This document shows, piece after piece, positions 48,776-61,571 of a DNA stretch of 64,000 bases (position 1 is its first letter; each line of letters opens with the position of its first letter). The translations under genes were made by a program, and so were the position numbers. The DNA is taken from contig JAKTNV010000003.1 of the NCBI GenBank assembly GCA_022747635.1, positions 8,906,548 through 8,970,547 of the forward strand. Reading direction: 5' to 3'. A model generated the notes under the pieces. It saw only the letters and a list, made by a program, of their open reading frames with translations. It searched no databases and was not told the origin of the DNA. This DNA comes from Hetaerina americana (Eukaryota > Arthropoda > Insecta > Odonata > Calopterygidae).

Positions 48776-50061
48776 CCGGGTGCGACAGAATGGACTCCCT
48801 GATTTGACGGGTAAACTGTTAAAAAATTAAGCAAGATAACTTTTTTAAATTCTTGTTCCTGGAAATGAAATTTTATATAATTTTATTTTCATTAGGTTTC
48901 AAAAATTATTTCATCCAGGTGACGACCTTGGTGAGCGATGCACATGTTTAATCGTTCAGAAAAGTTTTCGAAAACGTCTCTCCGCATGTCTTGCGTTATT
49001 CCAGCGATTACATCAGTAATTGTCTCCTCAAGAGCTTCCAAGGTCCTTGGTCAAACTTTGTGGACTGGGCTTAAAACCAGGGAGCGAGGGGGCCATGGAA
49101 CATCCCCTCGTCAGCAGATCAGGCAGCCGGGAAATTATTCTTGCAGGATTTGGCGTAAACGACTGGCGGTATGAGTCGTGGCACCATTCTGTTGGAACCA
49201 AAAGGCTTCTGTGTCATATTCCTCACCATACTTTTAAATTTTGGGCAGTCAAAGGTTCTCCAGCATCTCACAATATTTCACGGAGTTCACAGTAACAGTT
49301 GAACCTCGTGATTCAAAAAAGTAAGGCTAATACCTATGGAGGACACAGCGCACCAAGCGGTCGGTCACTTTGGGGCTATGACGAAGCCTTGGGTGAAGTT
49401 CAATAGGGTTGTCAGTTACCCTGTAGTGAAAATTTTGATTATTTACTGAGCCGGAGAAGTTATAATGGGATTCATCGCTACACCAAAGAATAGTGTCGGG
49501 TTGCACAGAGCTTAAGATTGCAATTCAAGCAATTGCACGTTTCGCCTAGTCTTTTGAATTCAATTCTTGAACAACCATCATCTTGTAGGGGTGTAAGTGA
49601 AGGTCAGAATGCGAAATTTGCCATACAGGTCTGGGCAATATTCCAAGAGCAGCAGCATGTTTCCGCGCAGATTGCGATGGAGGCTGTTCAATGGGCGCTC
49701 TCACTGCTACGATTGTCAGATGTCCGCACATTTTTAGGTCGCCCAGCAGGTTTCCCAGGAAGTACAGCTCCTGTCGCCAGGACAATAGTAATCCATTTCC
49801 TGATGGTTTTAGCGTTAGGAATCCTATCATGACGAGTCAAACCAAACCGCCTATTAAAAGCCCTATGTGTCGCCACCACACTATCATTGTTTTTAAAGAA
49901 CGTTTCTACGACAAAGCCTCGATGCTTACCAGGCCACTGCATGGTAATTACTAAAAATGGTGTTATTTTTCCCAGCTAACGCCACTACTATTCTTCCGTT
50001 GATTTACCTTCGCGTTCTTCAGTAATTTTTTAAACTAAAGAGTCTATTGTCTTACCCTGCA
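48776..50061 (-). mobile_element. mariner-like (Tc1/mariner superfamily) DNA transposon, full length, inactive
   Basis: About 1.29 kb with imperfect terminal inverted repeats: left CCGGGTGCGACAGAATGGAC at 48776, right (minus strand from 50061) TGCAGGGTAAGACAATAGAC; both share a GGGT-N2-GACA-like core and GACTC. TA dinucleotides flank both ends (48774-48775 and 50062-50063), the expected Tc1/mariner target duplication. The transposase gene between them is disrupted. Length and structure suit a complete cut-and-paste element. Confidence 0.85.
48905..49942 (-). pseudogene. mariner-like transposase with N-terminal DUF4817-type HTH
   Basis: DDE transposase of the Tc1/mariner superfamily. The ATG at 49942 opens MQWPGKHRGFVVETFFKNND, the N-terminal helix-turn-helix part, then SVVATHRAFNRRFGL, and VRTSDNR. 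A shift near 49695 leads to SARKHAAALGIL and HLHPYKMMVVQELN. Further on come WCSDESHYNFSGSVN with the first catalytic Asp (about 49470-49481), FWFQQNGATTHTA (about 49170-49210) in which the second Asp of QQDGA is Asn (codon 49186-49188), WPPRSLVLSP (about 49100-49070) where the third catalytic block has decayed, and the C-terminal TLEALEETITDVIAGITQDM and FSERLNMCIAHQGRHLDEII. Multiple stops and shifts plus the D-to-N change mean no active enzyme. Confidence 0.88.
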
Positions 50062-50480
50062 TAATAAAAAAGTAATCATTCTATTGTGAGGATCATTTCG
50101 CGTCATACCCATATCGGGATAAACTTAAATAGCTACATTTTGATCATTAATGCTCGCCGCTGACATATCATTTGCAGTGATGCACTTGTCCAATTGTCGT
50201 GGTAACGCATGAATATGCATTAAGAAGGAATTTTATCTTTCGACGCTATGCTACTTTTATCCGTTTTCTTTTGATGGACCGTGTTGCAGGATAACGCTTT
50301 TAAGAGAACGAGGGAGTTGGTGCTAGAAGTGGTTGAGTTATGTTTCAGTTGAGTGACCACCGAGCGACGTTTTGGTCTTCTTCTCACGTGGAAAACTTTA
50401 AAAACGTATCCCATCTCTGTGAGAACAAGTGTGTTATACACTCGATGGTATGAGGTTTGACTACGTTAAAATTCATTTTT
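50062..50480. other. No gene recognised
   Basis: Short AT-rich spacer between the mariner-like element and the inverted repeat at 50481; nothing recognisable. Confidence 0.6.
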
Positions 50481-50711
50481 GAGTGAAAGAAGAATACGAG
50501 GTATTTTCCTCAAAACCTTTTATTTGGTACAACTAGTTTAGACGCATTGAAGTCATCTTTAGGTACGAGTAGGCAAGTGTAGCAAAACAGGCTAAACTCT
50601 ACCGAACAGTGACCATAAATAATAGTTTGGTAGCACCTGAGGATGACGCCTATGCGTTGAAACTAATGATATCAAAAACGTGTTTTGAGGAAAATATTTC
50701 CTCTTTCATTC
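50481..50711. repeat. Diverged inverted repeat with PLE-tail-like arms
   Basis: Left arm 50481-50566 and right arm 50633-50711 are reverse complements at roughly 70 percent, with a perfect 13-bp core (TTTTGAGGAAAAT at 50682-50694, its complement at 50503-50515). Outer-to-inner the right arm reads CACCTGAGGATGACGCCTAT then GCGTTGAAAC; ACGC and GCGT can pair, giving a CTGAGGA-hairpin-GAAAC pattern similar to hammerhead-like motifs in Penelope-like element termini. The 66-bp spacer contains a 9-bp stem (CTACCGAAC/GTTTGGTAG, one G-U). Probably two head-to-head PLE terminal repeats with the body lost. Confidence 0.65.
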
Positions 50712-51760
50712 AGCGAGTTTTTTTAATCTAGCATACTCTTGGGCTTCATTAAATTCACGTGGAGTTTGAGGGTATTATGGAAATACATTTTAAATTGATT
50801 AATGAGAAATTTGACGTCTTACAGTTCATTAAAAGAAAGAACCGCGTACATTTCCACCAAATTATATTATTTTTGGTGTTTCCCAGTGCCAAAGTCGCCA
50901 ATTTTAAAGTACCAAAAATAATAAATTTGGGTGGAAGTACACTTAGTAAACTCATTGCATTGAGATGAATTTACATATAGTGTGAGCCTGGAAACACCGA
51001 GTATACGAGGTTTTAAATATTATCTGACTTAAATCAAAACGATATTTGTGGTTTGAATAATTTTATTCAGTATTTGAGTGTAAATTACTAAGGTTAGGAC
51101 CAAAATATAAAGGAAATACTTAAGTGCATTGACGTTGCGCATGTAAATTAAAATCTCTGTAATCCATTTTTTACTTTTTAATCGTAATTTCGCTCATAAT
51201 TATAACGAATGCCAGCGAATTTACTGCTCAGTCAAAAATCTAATCAACTAACTTAGGATATAGCATAAAATACATTTGATGAGATTTGGAACATACGTTT
51301 CAATGTGAGATCACTTAAAATTACAGTTTCGAATTCAGCTCAAGTTCAATCACGACGATGCCTTAGACATGCTGAAATTATTGCTGTATAGCGTTTAATT
51401 TATTGACATTCTTCTTTACAGTATTTACCAAAATGAAGGAGATTTTTTTTCTCATCTTCCATTTTTGTATTTATTTTTATTAGTCTTTTATATTTTATTG
51501 TTAATGAGTTCCGCGCTTACTGATAATAAAGCATATTAATGTCAACTTTAATGTCTCATATCATCAATAACGACAGTAATAGTTGAAATGAAACGTCCGA
51601 TGCTTAAAAGCAATTTTAATAACCAACCATCTGCAAACACGTTGTGGACTGTGCCAGCTTTATTCTTCTTAGTCCCTCTTATTTCTACTTTGTAGTCAAG
51701 CCTTCTATATTAAGATAACTTCGCTTGTACTAACTTACGAGTTTTAAATTATGTCATCCA
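50712..51760. other. No gene recognised
   Basis: AT-rich DNA with no coding or repeat signal I can support. Confidence 0.55.
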
Positions 51761-52110
51761 GGGGGAGTGGTAGTTGAATAGGTACAACCCAAAGACCCGG
51801 GTACGATTCCTGGGGACGCGTTTGAGTGTCCTTAGCTCCACCTAAGCCGAGTAAATTTTTGGGTAACATACTTCGTATATTCCTTGGAAAACATGCGGAC
51901 AAGGAATGAAACTTGCACCTTGAATGTGTAAATTTTACAGGGCACTTGTCTGGGCTTTGTCATCACTTGGGTGAGCTTTATCATCACTCGGGTTAATTGG
52001 CTAATTACTCTCATCTCTTATGTTTGTAAAAACCAGGGAAATGAGACGTACAGATTTATTACCCTAGTTTTTGGTTATCGGATCGAGTAATGCAGCCATT
52101 AGCGTCCGTG
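51761..52110 (+). mobile_element. Possible tRNA-derived SINE
   Basis: GGGGGAGTGGTAGTTGAATA at the left edge, then a B-box-like GGGTACGATTCC at 51799-51810 (one change from GGTTCGATTCC), the spacing expected for polymerase III internal promoters. A body follows with a 21-bp near-tandem repeat (CTTTGTCATCACTTGGGTGA and CTTTATCATCACTCGGGTTA, about 51955-51997). The right end is uncertain. Not a functional tRNA as far as I can fold it. Confidence 0.5.
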
Positions 52111-55100
52111 GTCGCGGTCTGGTATTGATTGAGATTGATTTCCAATGCTTGGTTTTATGACTGAGGTAACTAAAGAAGGACTTGTGTGTGCTACTTTATC
52201 ATGGTTTTTGCATTGATATTTCTGAATTTCCCGTTATTTCACAAAAAACTGCTTATATTGGATTCAAAAGAATAAATAGGGTCGAAAAAGTTCCCTTTTA
52301 TAGCCTATTTCATTTCTAAGAAGTCTATATGGTGGAGGAGATGTTTGATGACTTTATTAAAAGGATGAGACTCAAATTCAGATCTCTCAAAGGATGTTTG
52401 GTCGTTTTTACTTTGCATCAAAACTAAATTTGTGGGGAAAAAGCCGAGTTATGAGGAATCTTAGGGAAGTCGGATAAAAATGTTCGGAATGGCCTCTGAG
52501 GATCCATGGATTTCAAGGATTTGTATTTATGTAATTTAGTGCCTCGAATTTCATGAGCTGGAAATAGTGGTAGAATCTAGGGCTGTGAGTAGTGTTGTCC
52601 ATTCAAGAAAATTTCATGAAATATTCGTTATGTATGTATATGAACATTCTTATTGAAAGATATAATATAGTTGCTTATATATTAATAATTATACATAAAG
52701 CTGAACCAAGTTCTAATTAATACAAAGTATAGGTTTCTAAAAGTGTATTAATATCGGTAGTAGTTTCAACTCTTATTCCTATCATCTTGTAAGGGCAATG
52801 TCTTAAAGCAGACTTCTTGGGACTCGGCCAATATCTGTACCTGACTTTCCAATGCAATCATTAATGATAACCCGGTTCAATTAAAATAGTGATGTAATTT
52901 TTTTTTCCTTTGGCTAACTTAACGAGACACCTTAAAAACAGGAGAATACGTATATCTGTTTGACACAACTCCGTGGTCATGAATTATCTGTAAAATAATT
53001 TGGTATTTAAAGCCATTTGACAAGGATTGAGCCAACTTTTGTCTGTCAATATAATCTTATTTTTCATTACTATCCTTTAAATATCATTGGAAAAAAATGA
53101 TAAATAGATCTTTTGTTTTTTAATCCCTCTGGTAATTCAGTTAATAACATCACTATTGCTATTGTTATTTTGTCAATTATAAAGTTCTACTGTTATCATT
53201 TAGATAGGTTTTCTCCACAACGTTTCTCAATTCTCTTTCCTTATATTTTTTTACTTTCCTGTAACTTAAACGTTTTCCACCAATTGCCTCCATTGCCGAT
53301 CACTCTCTCAATCTCAATTTTGTTAACCATTTCTTGAAAGGCATGCAGATTTAAGAATATATAGTTAATAGAATATTATTCCCTAAATTCATTTTGCCCA
53401 TATCTTATGCTTTAGTGGAAGGCACCCTTTTACTATCTTTTAAATGCTTTACATTCAGTATTCAGGACATACGTCATCCAATTCTTGAATTCATGCTTGC
53501 ATGTACATAAGTTCATGTCTTTGGTTCAGAAGGCAAGCTTGATGGTGATGCTAAGGATTTGGGTGTCATCGGACCCATTTTACCGGAACATGCATATTTT
53601 AGTTATAACAACGTAAAAATAACTTATTTTGTTAAATTTTTGTGTAATCCTGGAACGAATTGACTATGAAAAATTATTATTCCAATATTTTACTATGGAA
53701 TGCTTGTCGCATCAATTCGACTTTCTTACCAATGTGCATTTTGTTATTTCTTTCGGTGAATCAGAGTCGAACATTAATATATTCATATATATTCCGTAGT
53801 ATTTCTTTTGAAGTTCTACTTTACCAATACAACTTACGTCGTTGTTTTTCTTTGAAGATCATCTTCTGAGGACACCGAAAGCCGAATGAAAAAAATCATT
53901 CATAAAAAAACATGAATATAAGGTGACAACTATGACCAAAATAATGTTCATTAATCATCTGTGTTTTGCTGAGTAAGTGTTAAAGTACATATGCATAATA
54001 TGTATTCAAAAATCATATTTTTATTTATATATTTCAAATTAATCATTTCATTCTGGTGTCTGAGAAATTTTGCATATACTATAATACATTTCTTTCTCGC
54101 TAATTTATCCGAATGGATTCCAAATTAGCCTTGAATACTAAGGGCTACTTTAATATGTACTGTAGTTTCCATAGTAAATGTGATTTACTTCTCTTCACAC
54201 CGTAGTAACAATGATGCGTTTCGAACCTGCGAAACTCTTTTAAAACATTTAATTTTCTGATTCTCTCATGCTTATCAATATGAGTTTATAAAGAGTAGTT
54301 GACCCATTTTCTTTGCTGCCTGGCGCGAGACTTTGAGGATAGAAATTTTCCACTCGTTCCTCGTTTCGGCCGTCCTTTTCCGCAACTTTCAAGATTATGC
54401 ATAACCAGGAGTAATGTATGGGCATCATTAGTACGTTGTTACTGCAGATTAGTTATTCGTCCTCATTCATTTCGCGTTTCTTCTATGCATCCTTTTTCTC
54501 TTCCCTGTTCAATTCCTCTAATCATGCATTTGTGAACGACTAATTCAGGCTTTAGTTCTTTGCTGTTCAGAATTCCATTACATTTTCACTTTTATTTGTT
54601 ATACTTCCTAGCCATTCCTAACCTTCATGCCATTCTATTTTTCATTCTGTCTCTGATTTTATTAATTCCTTTTCCTCATCCCGACTTCAGTTATATAACT
54701 TCTCCTAATATTCTTCGAGTTTTATGTGACACCCTAAACCTCTTGCATTGATTTGCAAGTTGTTATTGTGTTATAAATAGTATTTCATTTTTAATATTAA
54801 TTATGTATTAATTATAATCATAAATTTAGGAAAATAAATAATTGCTTTGTAACAACTAGAATCTTAGGAGATTTACAAAAAATATTTAGTCACACTAAAG
54901 ACTCAAATTTTTTCACAGTATTACACTGTTATGGCTACTATAACTCATTGAGCATAAGGTTTAATTTTTCCATCATCCGAAAAGATATTGTATCAAATCC
55001 ATAAATAATGTCATATTTCTATTAATTTGAGCATTAGAAGGACTAACTTATACATCGAAGCTTGATTGATACAGGAGTCTTCTTCAAGTGATTGATGAGA

Positions 55101-55936
55101 TGTGCATCTTCAATTACCATTATTTCCATTGGAAAAATTAATAATTTTTTCGTGATTTCGTGCATATGCTAGCTAATTTTAACACATTCAAGTCTGCTAA
55201 TATTTTTATGTTTTTCGCAACATCTTTCTAGCAGCAATTTTTGCAATTTTGGCTTCATACGTAAAGGCACGACTGAGTTTTTGAAGAGGAACGCCTTTAA
55301 AAGTGACATTTATTTTATTTCACCTGACCTCGTGCAGGAACTTGTATGCATGTTTAATGATTTTGCTACACCGTAGCAAATTCACGTACATTCAGCGGTT
55401 TATTCACATAATGAATGGTAAATGTAAGCCATCTTTTCCAAATCGATTGTTTTATGATTTAATCGTAGAAGTACATTTTTGAAATCTATAAAATTGCCTA
55501 TTCTTTCCATTTCCGGTATTATTTTTAGTTTAAGATTTCCAGCGTCTTTGACATCATCATTCGGTATCCCTCAATCCTTATTCTTGTGAACTAAGAATTT
55601 GAATTTTTTTTAAAGATTCTGAAGGAAAGAAGAAAACCTTGTAAAAAGTATAAATTCTGCGGCGCTGATATTTTTACCGCCGTATTTCGGTTTGGACTCA
55701 CGCTGTAGGTCAAATACTGGTGCGTATACAACGTACACGGTTAGACTCGTCGAGTTTGAATAATGCGAAGATGCATTTCCTCGGGACGAGAATTTACGGC
55801 TAAGAAAATTCTTTATCCTTTTTCATGCACGGTAACAATCAAATTGCAGTTGCTTGAGGGAAAAGAATGCTTATTCAAGGAGAAGTTACGCCATAGGCAA
55901 TGCTCCCGCGAGCGTGATACATTCATCATACTTATC
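52111..55936. other. No gene recognised
   Basis: AT-rich DNA. Pyrimidine-rich stretches at about 53100-53340 and 54290-54760 might be old minus-strand retroelement remains, but I could not align them. A short TTCTGAGGACACCGAAAGCC motif near 53862-53882 resembles the PLE-tail-type motifs seen elsewhere, without a hairpin. Confidence 0.5.

Positions 55937-55961
<25 letters not shown>
55937..55961. repeat. (TA)12 microsatellite
   Basis: Short uninterrupted TA run with no adjacent element recognised. Confidence 0.95.
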
Positions 55962-55967
<6 letters not shown>

Positions 55968-56221
55968 TAGTTTTCAGACGTGAATGAAGTCCGGAATATT
56001 TTGTACTTCAGTACAGTTCATTTGCTGTTAAATTGTATTATCGATACGAAATTTCTAAGGCCCTAATTAAAGGGCGTTAAATAAGTGCTCTACAACCTGG
56101 ATCACAGTAATTCATTCTTTAACTCCACATTCTTTCCACCTTATTTCTTTCCGTCCAACATGCCTATTCAACAGATTCAGGCGAGATTTAGTGGAAGTTC
56201 GGCATTAGAATTTAGAAGAAC

Positions 56222-57370
56222 GTCATTAGAAAAACAAATAAGCACTTTTCCACAGATTTATTTGTTACGTACAACGCGTTTCAGTTCATCGAATCATGTT
56301 CAGGTACAAGACAAGGTTCAAATTGTGGTGCATCATATTTATACCTGTTTGAGGAAGGGGGGAATAAAAGAGCGAGGAGTAAGGTAGGCCTGGACAAAGA
56401 GTGGGAATAAGGAAAACGCAGAGAAACAGAGATACGAAAGAAATGGAGAGGTTAAAAAAGGGGGGGAAGATAAGCACTTGTGGTCATCATATCCAGGCGG
56501 TGGGAAAAAATGAGGAAGGTTTAAGCGGAAGGGGACATGGAAGGGATAGAGGCAGGCGGAGGGATGAGGCATAAGTGATTCTAAGAAGGATATTGTGATT
56601 GGAAGTGATAAGAAAATAAGAATTAAGAAGGGTTGTTCGGCACAGGGGTGGTTGGATGGGAAAATACAAGAAGCGTGGAGTCAGTTGGGGAGAGTGAGTT
56701 TCACTGTTTGCTGTGGAAACGGGATTCTAAGTAGAGGAGAGTGGTTAGATATTTTCACTAAAAGAGCATGCATATTTAATTTTAAAATTTCAAGTTGCTC
56801 TAAAATATCAGGTCTTTTGCCTTTATTTTCGTAGTGAAGAATCTCAGGATGAAATTTACGATTCGTATATGAGTGGGATGATTGTAATAGATGCTTAGCT
56901 AGAAGTGATGTATCACCAAATGTCCTCCAGCATCTTTTATGTTCTTTTATTCTAGTCGTAAAACTTCTACCGGTCTGGCCTATGTGTCACAGGAAACACA
57001 CCTCACTTTGCAAATGTCGGATTGTAGGAGGGGTTCTAGTTTGTCTTTGTTGTGGCAAAGGATTTTTCCCAGAGGATTTGAGGAGTTGAGGATTTTCAAG
57101 TGATTTATCCAATTTCCTTATTTTTTAAATATTCGGGAAATCTTATTGGAAAGATCACCTTCAAACAATAGACGACACTACTTTTTGGGCTTTCCTTGTT
57201 TGGGATCATGGGAGCATACCTGTGAAATATGAGCTTTAGATTTCCATTTTTTTCTTTAAGAGATTGGTGACAATGGTTACACTATAGCCATTCGAAACTG
57301 TTATTGATTTTAAAGTGTCTAGCTCATGGTTGAATTTTTAATATAGTTAGGGGTAAATAAACAGGTCGGT
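56222..57370 (-). mobile_element. Penelope-like element, 3' part (endonuclease and tail)
   Basis: Minus-strand remnant holding the region between RT and the GIY-YIG nuclease, the nuclease itself, and a downstream tail. The tail (minus strand, about 56309-56225) contains ACCTGAACATGATTCGATGA followed by ACTGAAACGCGTTGTACG, the CTGAA-N-GAAAC arrangement typical of PLE terminal repeats, ahead of an AT-rich end. The RT catalytic part is not recognisable upstream. A pyrimidine-rich minus-strand spacer (56700-56330) separates gene and tail. Confidence 0.8.
56720..57340 (-). pseudogene. Penelope-like element GIY-YIG endonuclease
   Basis: C-terminal part of a PLE protein, in which a GIY-YIG nuclease follows the RT. 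In order on the minus strand: HELDTLKSITVSNGYSVTIV (about 57330-57275), LLFEGDLSNKISRIFKK (about 57175-57120), LLQSDICKVRCVSCDT (about 57040-56995), the nuclease core YIGQTGRSF-type HIGQTGRSFTTRIKEHKRCW (about 56990-56930), SLLAKHLLQSSHSYTN, and the C-terminal KRPDILEQLEILKLNMHALL (about 56825-56765) with the conserved Glu region and HSPLLRI end. Frame changes occur between the blocks and there is a stop near 56993, so it is inactive. The domain order is diagnostic for PLEs and not for LINEs. Confidence 0.8.
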
Positions 57371-60300
57371 TTATCATTGAATGGAAGACTGACAGGTCTT
57401 GGTTTGTAAGGTGGCATAATGCCTATTATGTATTCTTCCCTTCTGCTCGGTTATCCAACGTTATCCATTCCACAGAACATCAACACTCAGTTGTCACGCA
57501 ATACGTTCTACTCATACATACATTCCCTGCCTTAGTTGAATTTCTCGTAACCTGCTCTCCTCCTCCTCTTACACTCATCCTCTATGATAATCTTTTTCCT
57601 CAAGCTAAGAAAACTCATGTCTATACCTTACATAATCCCTCAGTGAGCAAGTTTCCGAACCGTTCACTACTATACTTCATGTCAATAGTTTCATCATTCC
57701 TTTCATTAAAAAATACTAAAGACATATTTCATAAACTCCTTACCCATTAATATTACCCTTATTAATTTTCAATTATTTCTTTTGATAATATTCTCAATAC
57801 TTTAACTATCTTCTTCTAAAACACTACTTAAATTGGTTTACTATTCTAGCTGCATTAGTTTATATTTCCCGAGTTTAATGCTTATCTTAGGCATGCTGTT
57901 TATTTAGGACCCCATTTCCTATTGCTCATTTATATTGATTCGTTTCCCTTGAGTATTACATTGGTTCTGTAATGTGCTAAAAATTAATTACAATCATATG
58001 GCTGCAAGGCTTATTGAAGCTGGAATGATCGAAATTCTAACTGATATTCGTGTATTCTCATGAAACTTTCACTCATTCAGCAAGCCCGTTTAATTCCACA
58101 TAAGCCATTTCCTCTGTTTATCCGTTGAAAAGCTAGGATGATGGTGAACAGCCCTGTTTTATATACTCGTCTGACGCTGTCATCCCAACCCCATTCTCTA
58201 CCAGCACTTATATTTCAAATCGATCTCTTCCTCGCGCTGTGTAAATATTGCTAAATAATTTACGCAGTTGAGCATTCAAAAATGCCAATTGCCTTACGGG
58301 ATAACCTGAAATGAGGATGATATTTTTATGTCCCTATGGTAAAAGGTATAGTGTTCATTACAGAAAAATTACAATAATTACGTTTGTAGATACGGTATTA
58401 AATTCATGCTATAACAACAAATCATACCTGCGATCTTCACTATGGCAGTAGTTAGGCAAGCGTCCTCCATGATTGGAAAAGTTTGTTGGCTGTTTTCTTA
58501 AGATCCCATGCCACTCATTCGCTCTAAATGAAAATTTTCATTGTTAAATAAGTTAATCGTTTTGCTTTAAGATCTTGTGAAGACTCAGAAAAACAGCATT
58601 AAAAAAGGGTTAAATATGCTATTCACATTCCTCTGTAAATCTGCACGTCAATAATAGAAAAAACGGCCACAATCAAATATTAAGAGTGGCCAAATCGCTT
58701 CAAATCAGTCCAGAATGTAAAGTCTAATGAGAGTAAATATGCGTGAAGCATGTTATGTCAGTTAAAATTTTACTTTTTAAATCTGAGGTAGGCGGCTGGC
58801 AAGGTCGCCGAACTCCGATATAGTCGATACATTTTCCGTGAGTGGAAGACATTTAGAATAATTCTATGCCTATTGATTTTGACACCACCCATTTAATCAG
58901 TCCATGTACCTTAGAATGGAAACAGCCGCACGCTACTAGGAGAAGGTGATCGAAATCCTTGTGCATTTCAACACCTTCGATTGATCACTGTATCCCAATA
59001 ATATTCGAGACCACACTTGAAAGCTGCTTCGCTTTGAAGCACTTCTAAGTGGTAGTCCTATTAGTTTGCGCGGTATATTTATAACTTTGCCCTGCAACGG
59101 CGACACGGATACATTAAACTTACCTCTTTAAAAATGTAAATAAAGAGAGTAAATAACAAAATAAGACGAAGAGAGATTAAGTGAGCGTAATGCATAGAAT
59201 GTAGACATTTCATGCATGCAATTTTCATGCACGCGCTATGTGCGTATTCCATGTATTATGGAACGTAATTTGAATGTTGACAATCCTTTGTTGACAGGGA
59301 AAACCTTTGATATTTGAATGCAAAATTCCGTAAATACTTACAATATGGCCAGATGGAAAAATGGTGTTGTTAATTAACCATGCACAAGTAGACTATTCTT
59401 GCGAAAACCTTAAATCGCCTTAGAATTTGTGTAGAATTAAATAATTTTGAAGCACACGTAGGTATTCGATTTCCATCAGCAGCAATTATTTGTTTTAATC
59501 TGTTACTAATCACTTGCCATCGTTTTGAAAAATATTGTCTCTTTTCAAATTAATTAGAACAATGCAAAGAGCTAAGATGAAAATAAATTTGACTTTAGAA
59601 TACAATCTCGGGAATAATTATTATCGGGGCGCGCAGGCTACAGTTTTCTGTTGGGGGCTAGGACGTGAATTAAAACTTCTGTATTCAATGTAACTAGGCG
59701 TATCGCATATCACTTGGGCTAGGAATAAGTGGTTAGTATTCGGCGTGGCTATAGCATACTTACGAGGTACTTTACAGCACAAAGCAATGTCTAAATAAAT
59801 AAACACTAAGTTTATAAGTAGCAAATATGATGACATTTTTTCAGTAGTGCATTCGTAGAATCTTCAAATAGTACTCCGTTAACATTTAATTTTAATTTAA
59901 ATGTACAGCATATTCTCTTATATGGCCCAGGACATACGTTTTACTTCTTCGCTTAAATGTCGAAAATAAATTCCAATTTCACGGTTATTTCAATTTTTTT
60001 ATGCTCTATCATTCTGAACGGATTTAGTTTTTACTAGACATAAAAGTTAAGGCTCAAACTCGTTCTCCGCAATCGGTTGCCATTTGAGGACACACCATTG
60101 CACCTATCACTTCCTAGACCCTTTCTCACCTGCCTACTCCGCAGTCACGAGAGATTCGGCATAGATTGCGGCCGTGAACTCCCATTAGCACTGTAATGTC
60201 ACCGATAATGGGACCCAAACCCCGAATTGCTATTCGCTATGATGAAATTTGGGTAAGTGGAACAGAATTGATCGCGTTTCACTCTGGTTTTCAATTTTAT

Positions 60301-61259
60301 TTTCGATAAATTTTCAGAGTATTCACCCGATGTTGTGACCACTAGTGGTTAAGCCATAAGCGTCGTCTCTCTATGACAAAAGGCTCGTTGAACATTGGGC
60401 AAAAAATAATTTTGTATGGCAGAATGTTTTGGAAGAATATGCATGCGAAGGGGGGGGGGGGAGTGAAGGGATCCCTGTTTGCTTGGACTCCGGCACGGAG
60501 TTGGGAAATTTCATCATATATGATCACGACCTGCGCCGCAGATCCTCCTCTCTCCCTCAATCGCCTTATTTACTCGCCCAAACCCCCATAGGCACTTCGA
60601 ACCTACCTTCAGCCCGACCCAATCAGGCAGCATATCCGCCAGCCGTCGCGGTGTGCTCGAACCCTCAGGTTACCTCGAACCCGAGCCCTGAGGGCTGATG
60701 GGCATATATCGTCGTATTGGAGGGAATCTAATGGATCTCAGCACAGTCATCCTTCCTCTCTGAATCTTTCACCACCTACCACCCTGTTTCCTGACATCCC
60801 TCCCTTCCCTTTTGTACACATCGACGGGGCTCAAGGAGGGCTTTCCCGAAATCAGCTTTTCCCACTCCCGCGCTTATCCTGCGCCTCACTCCTGGATTCC
60901 TGTCTCCACTCTTATCTTTTGTGGCTCGCGCGTCTCAGGCTCACTCACTCTCTCCCGTTGCCTCTCGCCGCACCTGTTCCTCTTCATTGATTGCTCCTTT
61001 CTAAATGTCGAAGGAAAAACCCAGGCTTGGCGCAATGCATACGAGCAGTTGAAGAAGGAAAGGGCTTCATATCTATAGAAATAGCGGAATACTTTTCATT
61101 TAGTTAGTATTCAATACATTTCAAGTCTATGGCCAGGTTTTATAATATTTTGTTTAACTGAACGTTAACTTTAACCTCCGGTTAAGGCCAAAACCCAATT
61201 TAATGGCTACTTAAGTTAAAAAATGGTTATTGAGCAGATCAATAACTGATAGACGATAG
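57371..61259. other. No clear gene; weak RT-like trace and GC-rich block
   Basis: At about 58160-58270 the minus strand reads VLVENGVGM and IKQGCSPSS, faintly like the RT block before the palm, but it is too short to call. A run of 12 G lies at 60450-60461. The stretch 60480-61010 is C-rich with more CpG, with open frames on both strands that are not protein-like. No other signal seen. Confidence 0.45.
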
Positions 61260-61571
61260 TAGTAATAGAGTTAGGGGAGGTGACTGACAGCTTAAAGCTG
61301 GAAGGTCAATTGCGCCATTGGGGATGGATAGGAAAGGAGGAAGTGTAGAGGGTAACCCGGCGTGAGCATTACCCTACTCTTAACAAAAGGCACCAAGGGG
61401 TTCGCAGTTTAACATCTCAGACAGCAAACACACTCCAATTGCACTCCAATAAGCACCTCTAGTAGGGATCGAAGATACCGAAGAAAAATATCCGCTGCTT
61501 CCGGAATTCGAACCCGGGTTCTCTGGGTGGGAAGCCAGTACGTTAGCCACCGCACCATTCCGATCCACTTT
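61260..61571 (-). mobile_element. tRNA-derived SINE
   Basis: On the minus strand starting near 61571: GTGGATCGGAATGGTGCGGT, an A-box-like TGGCTAACGTACTGG (61549-61535) and a B box GGTTCGAATTC (about 61514-61504), about 25 bp apart, then a body of about 240 bp. A spurious 62-codon frame lies over it. Anticodon arm and acceptor stem are not recognisable, so it is a SINE or tRNA-like remnant, not a tRNA gene. Confidence 0.65.

Noticed and set aside
58160..58270. RT fragment on the minus strand
   Set aside because: A few RT-like residues only; too short to distinguish from chance without a search.
61500..61571. Functional tRNA gene on the minus strand
   Set aside because: A and B boxes are present but spacing and stems do not give a cloverleaf; it is followed by a SINE-like body.
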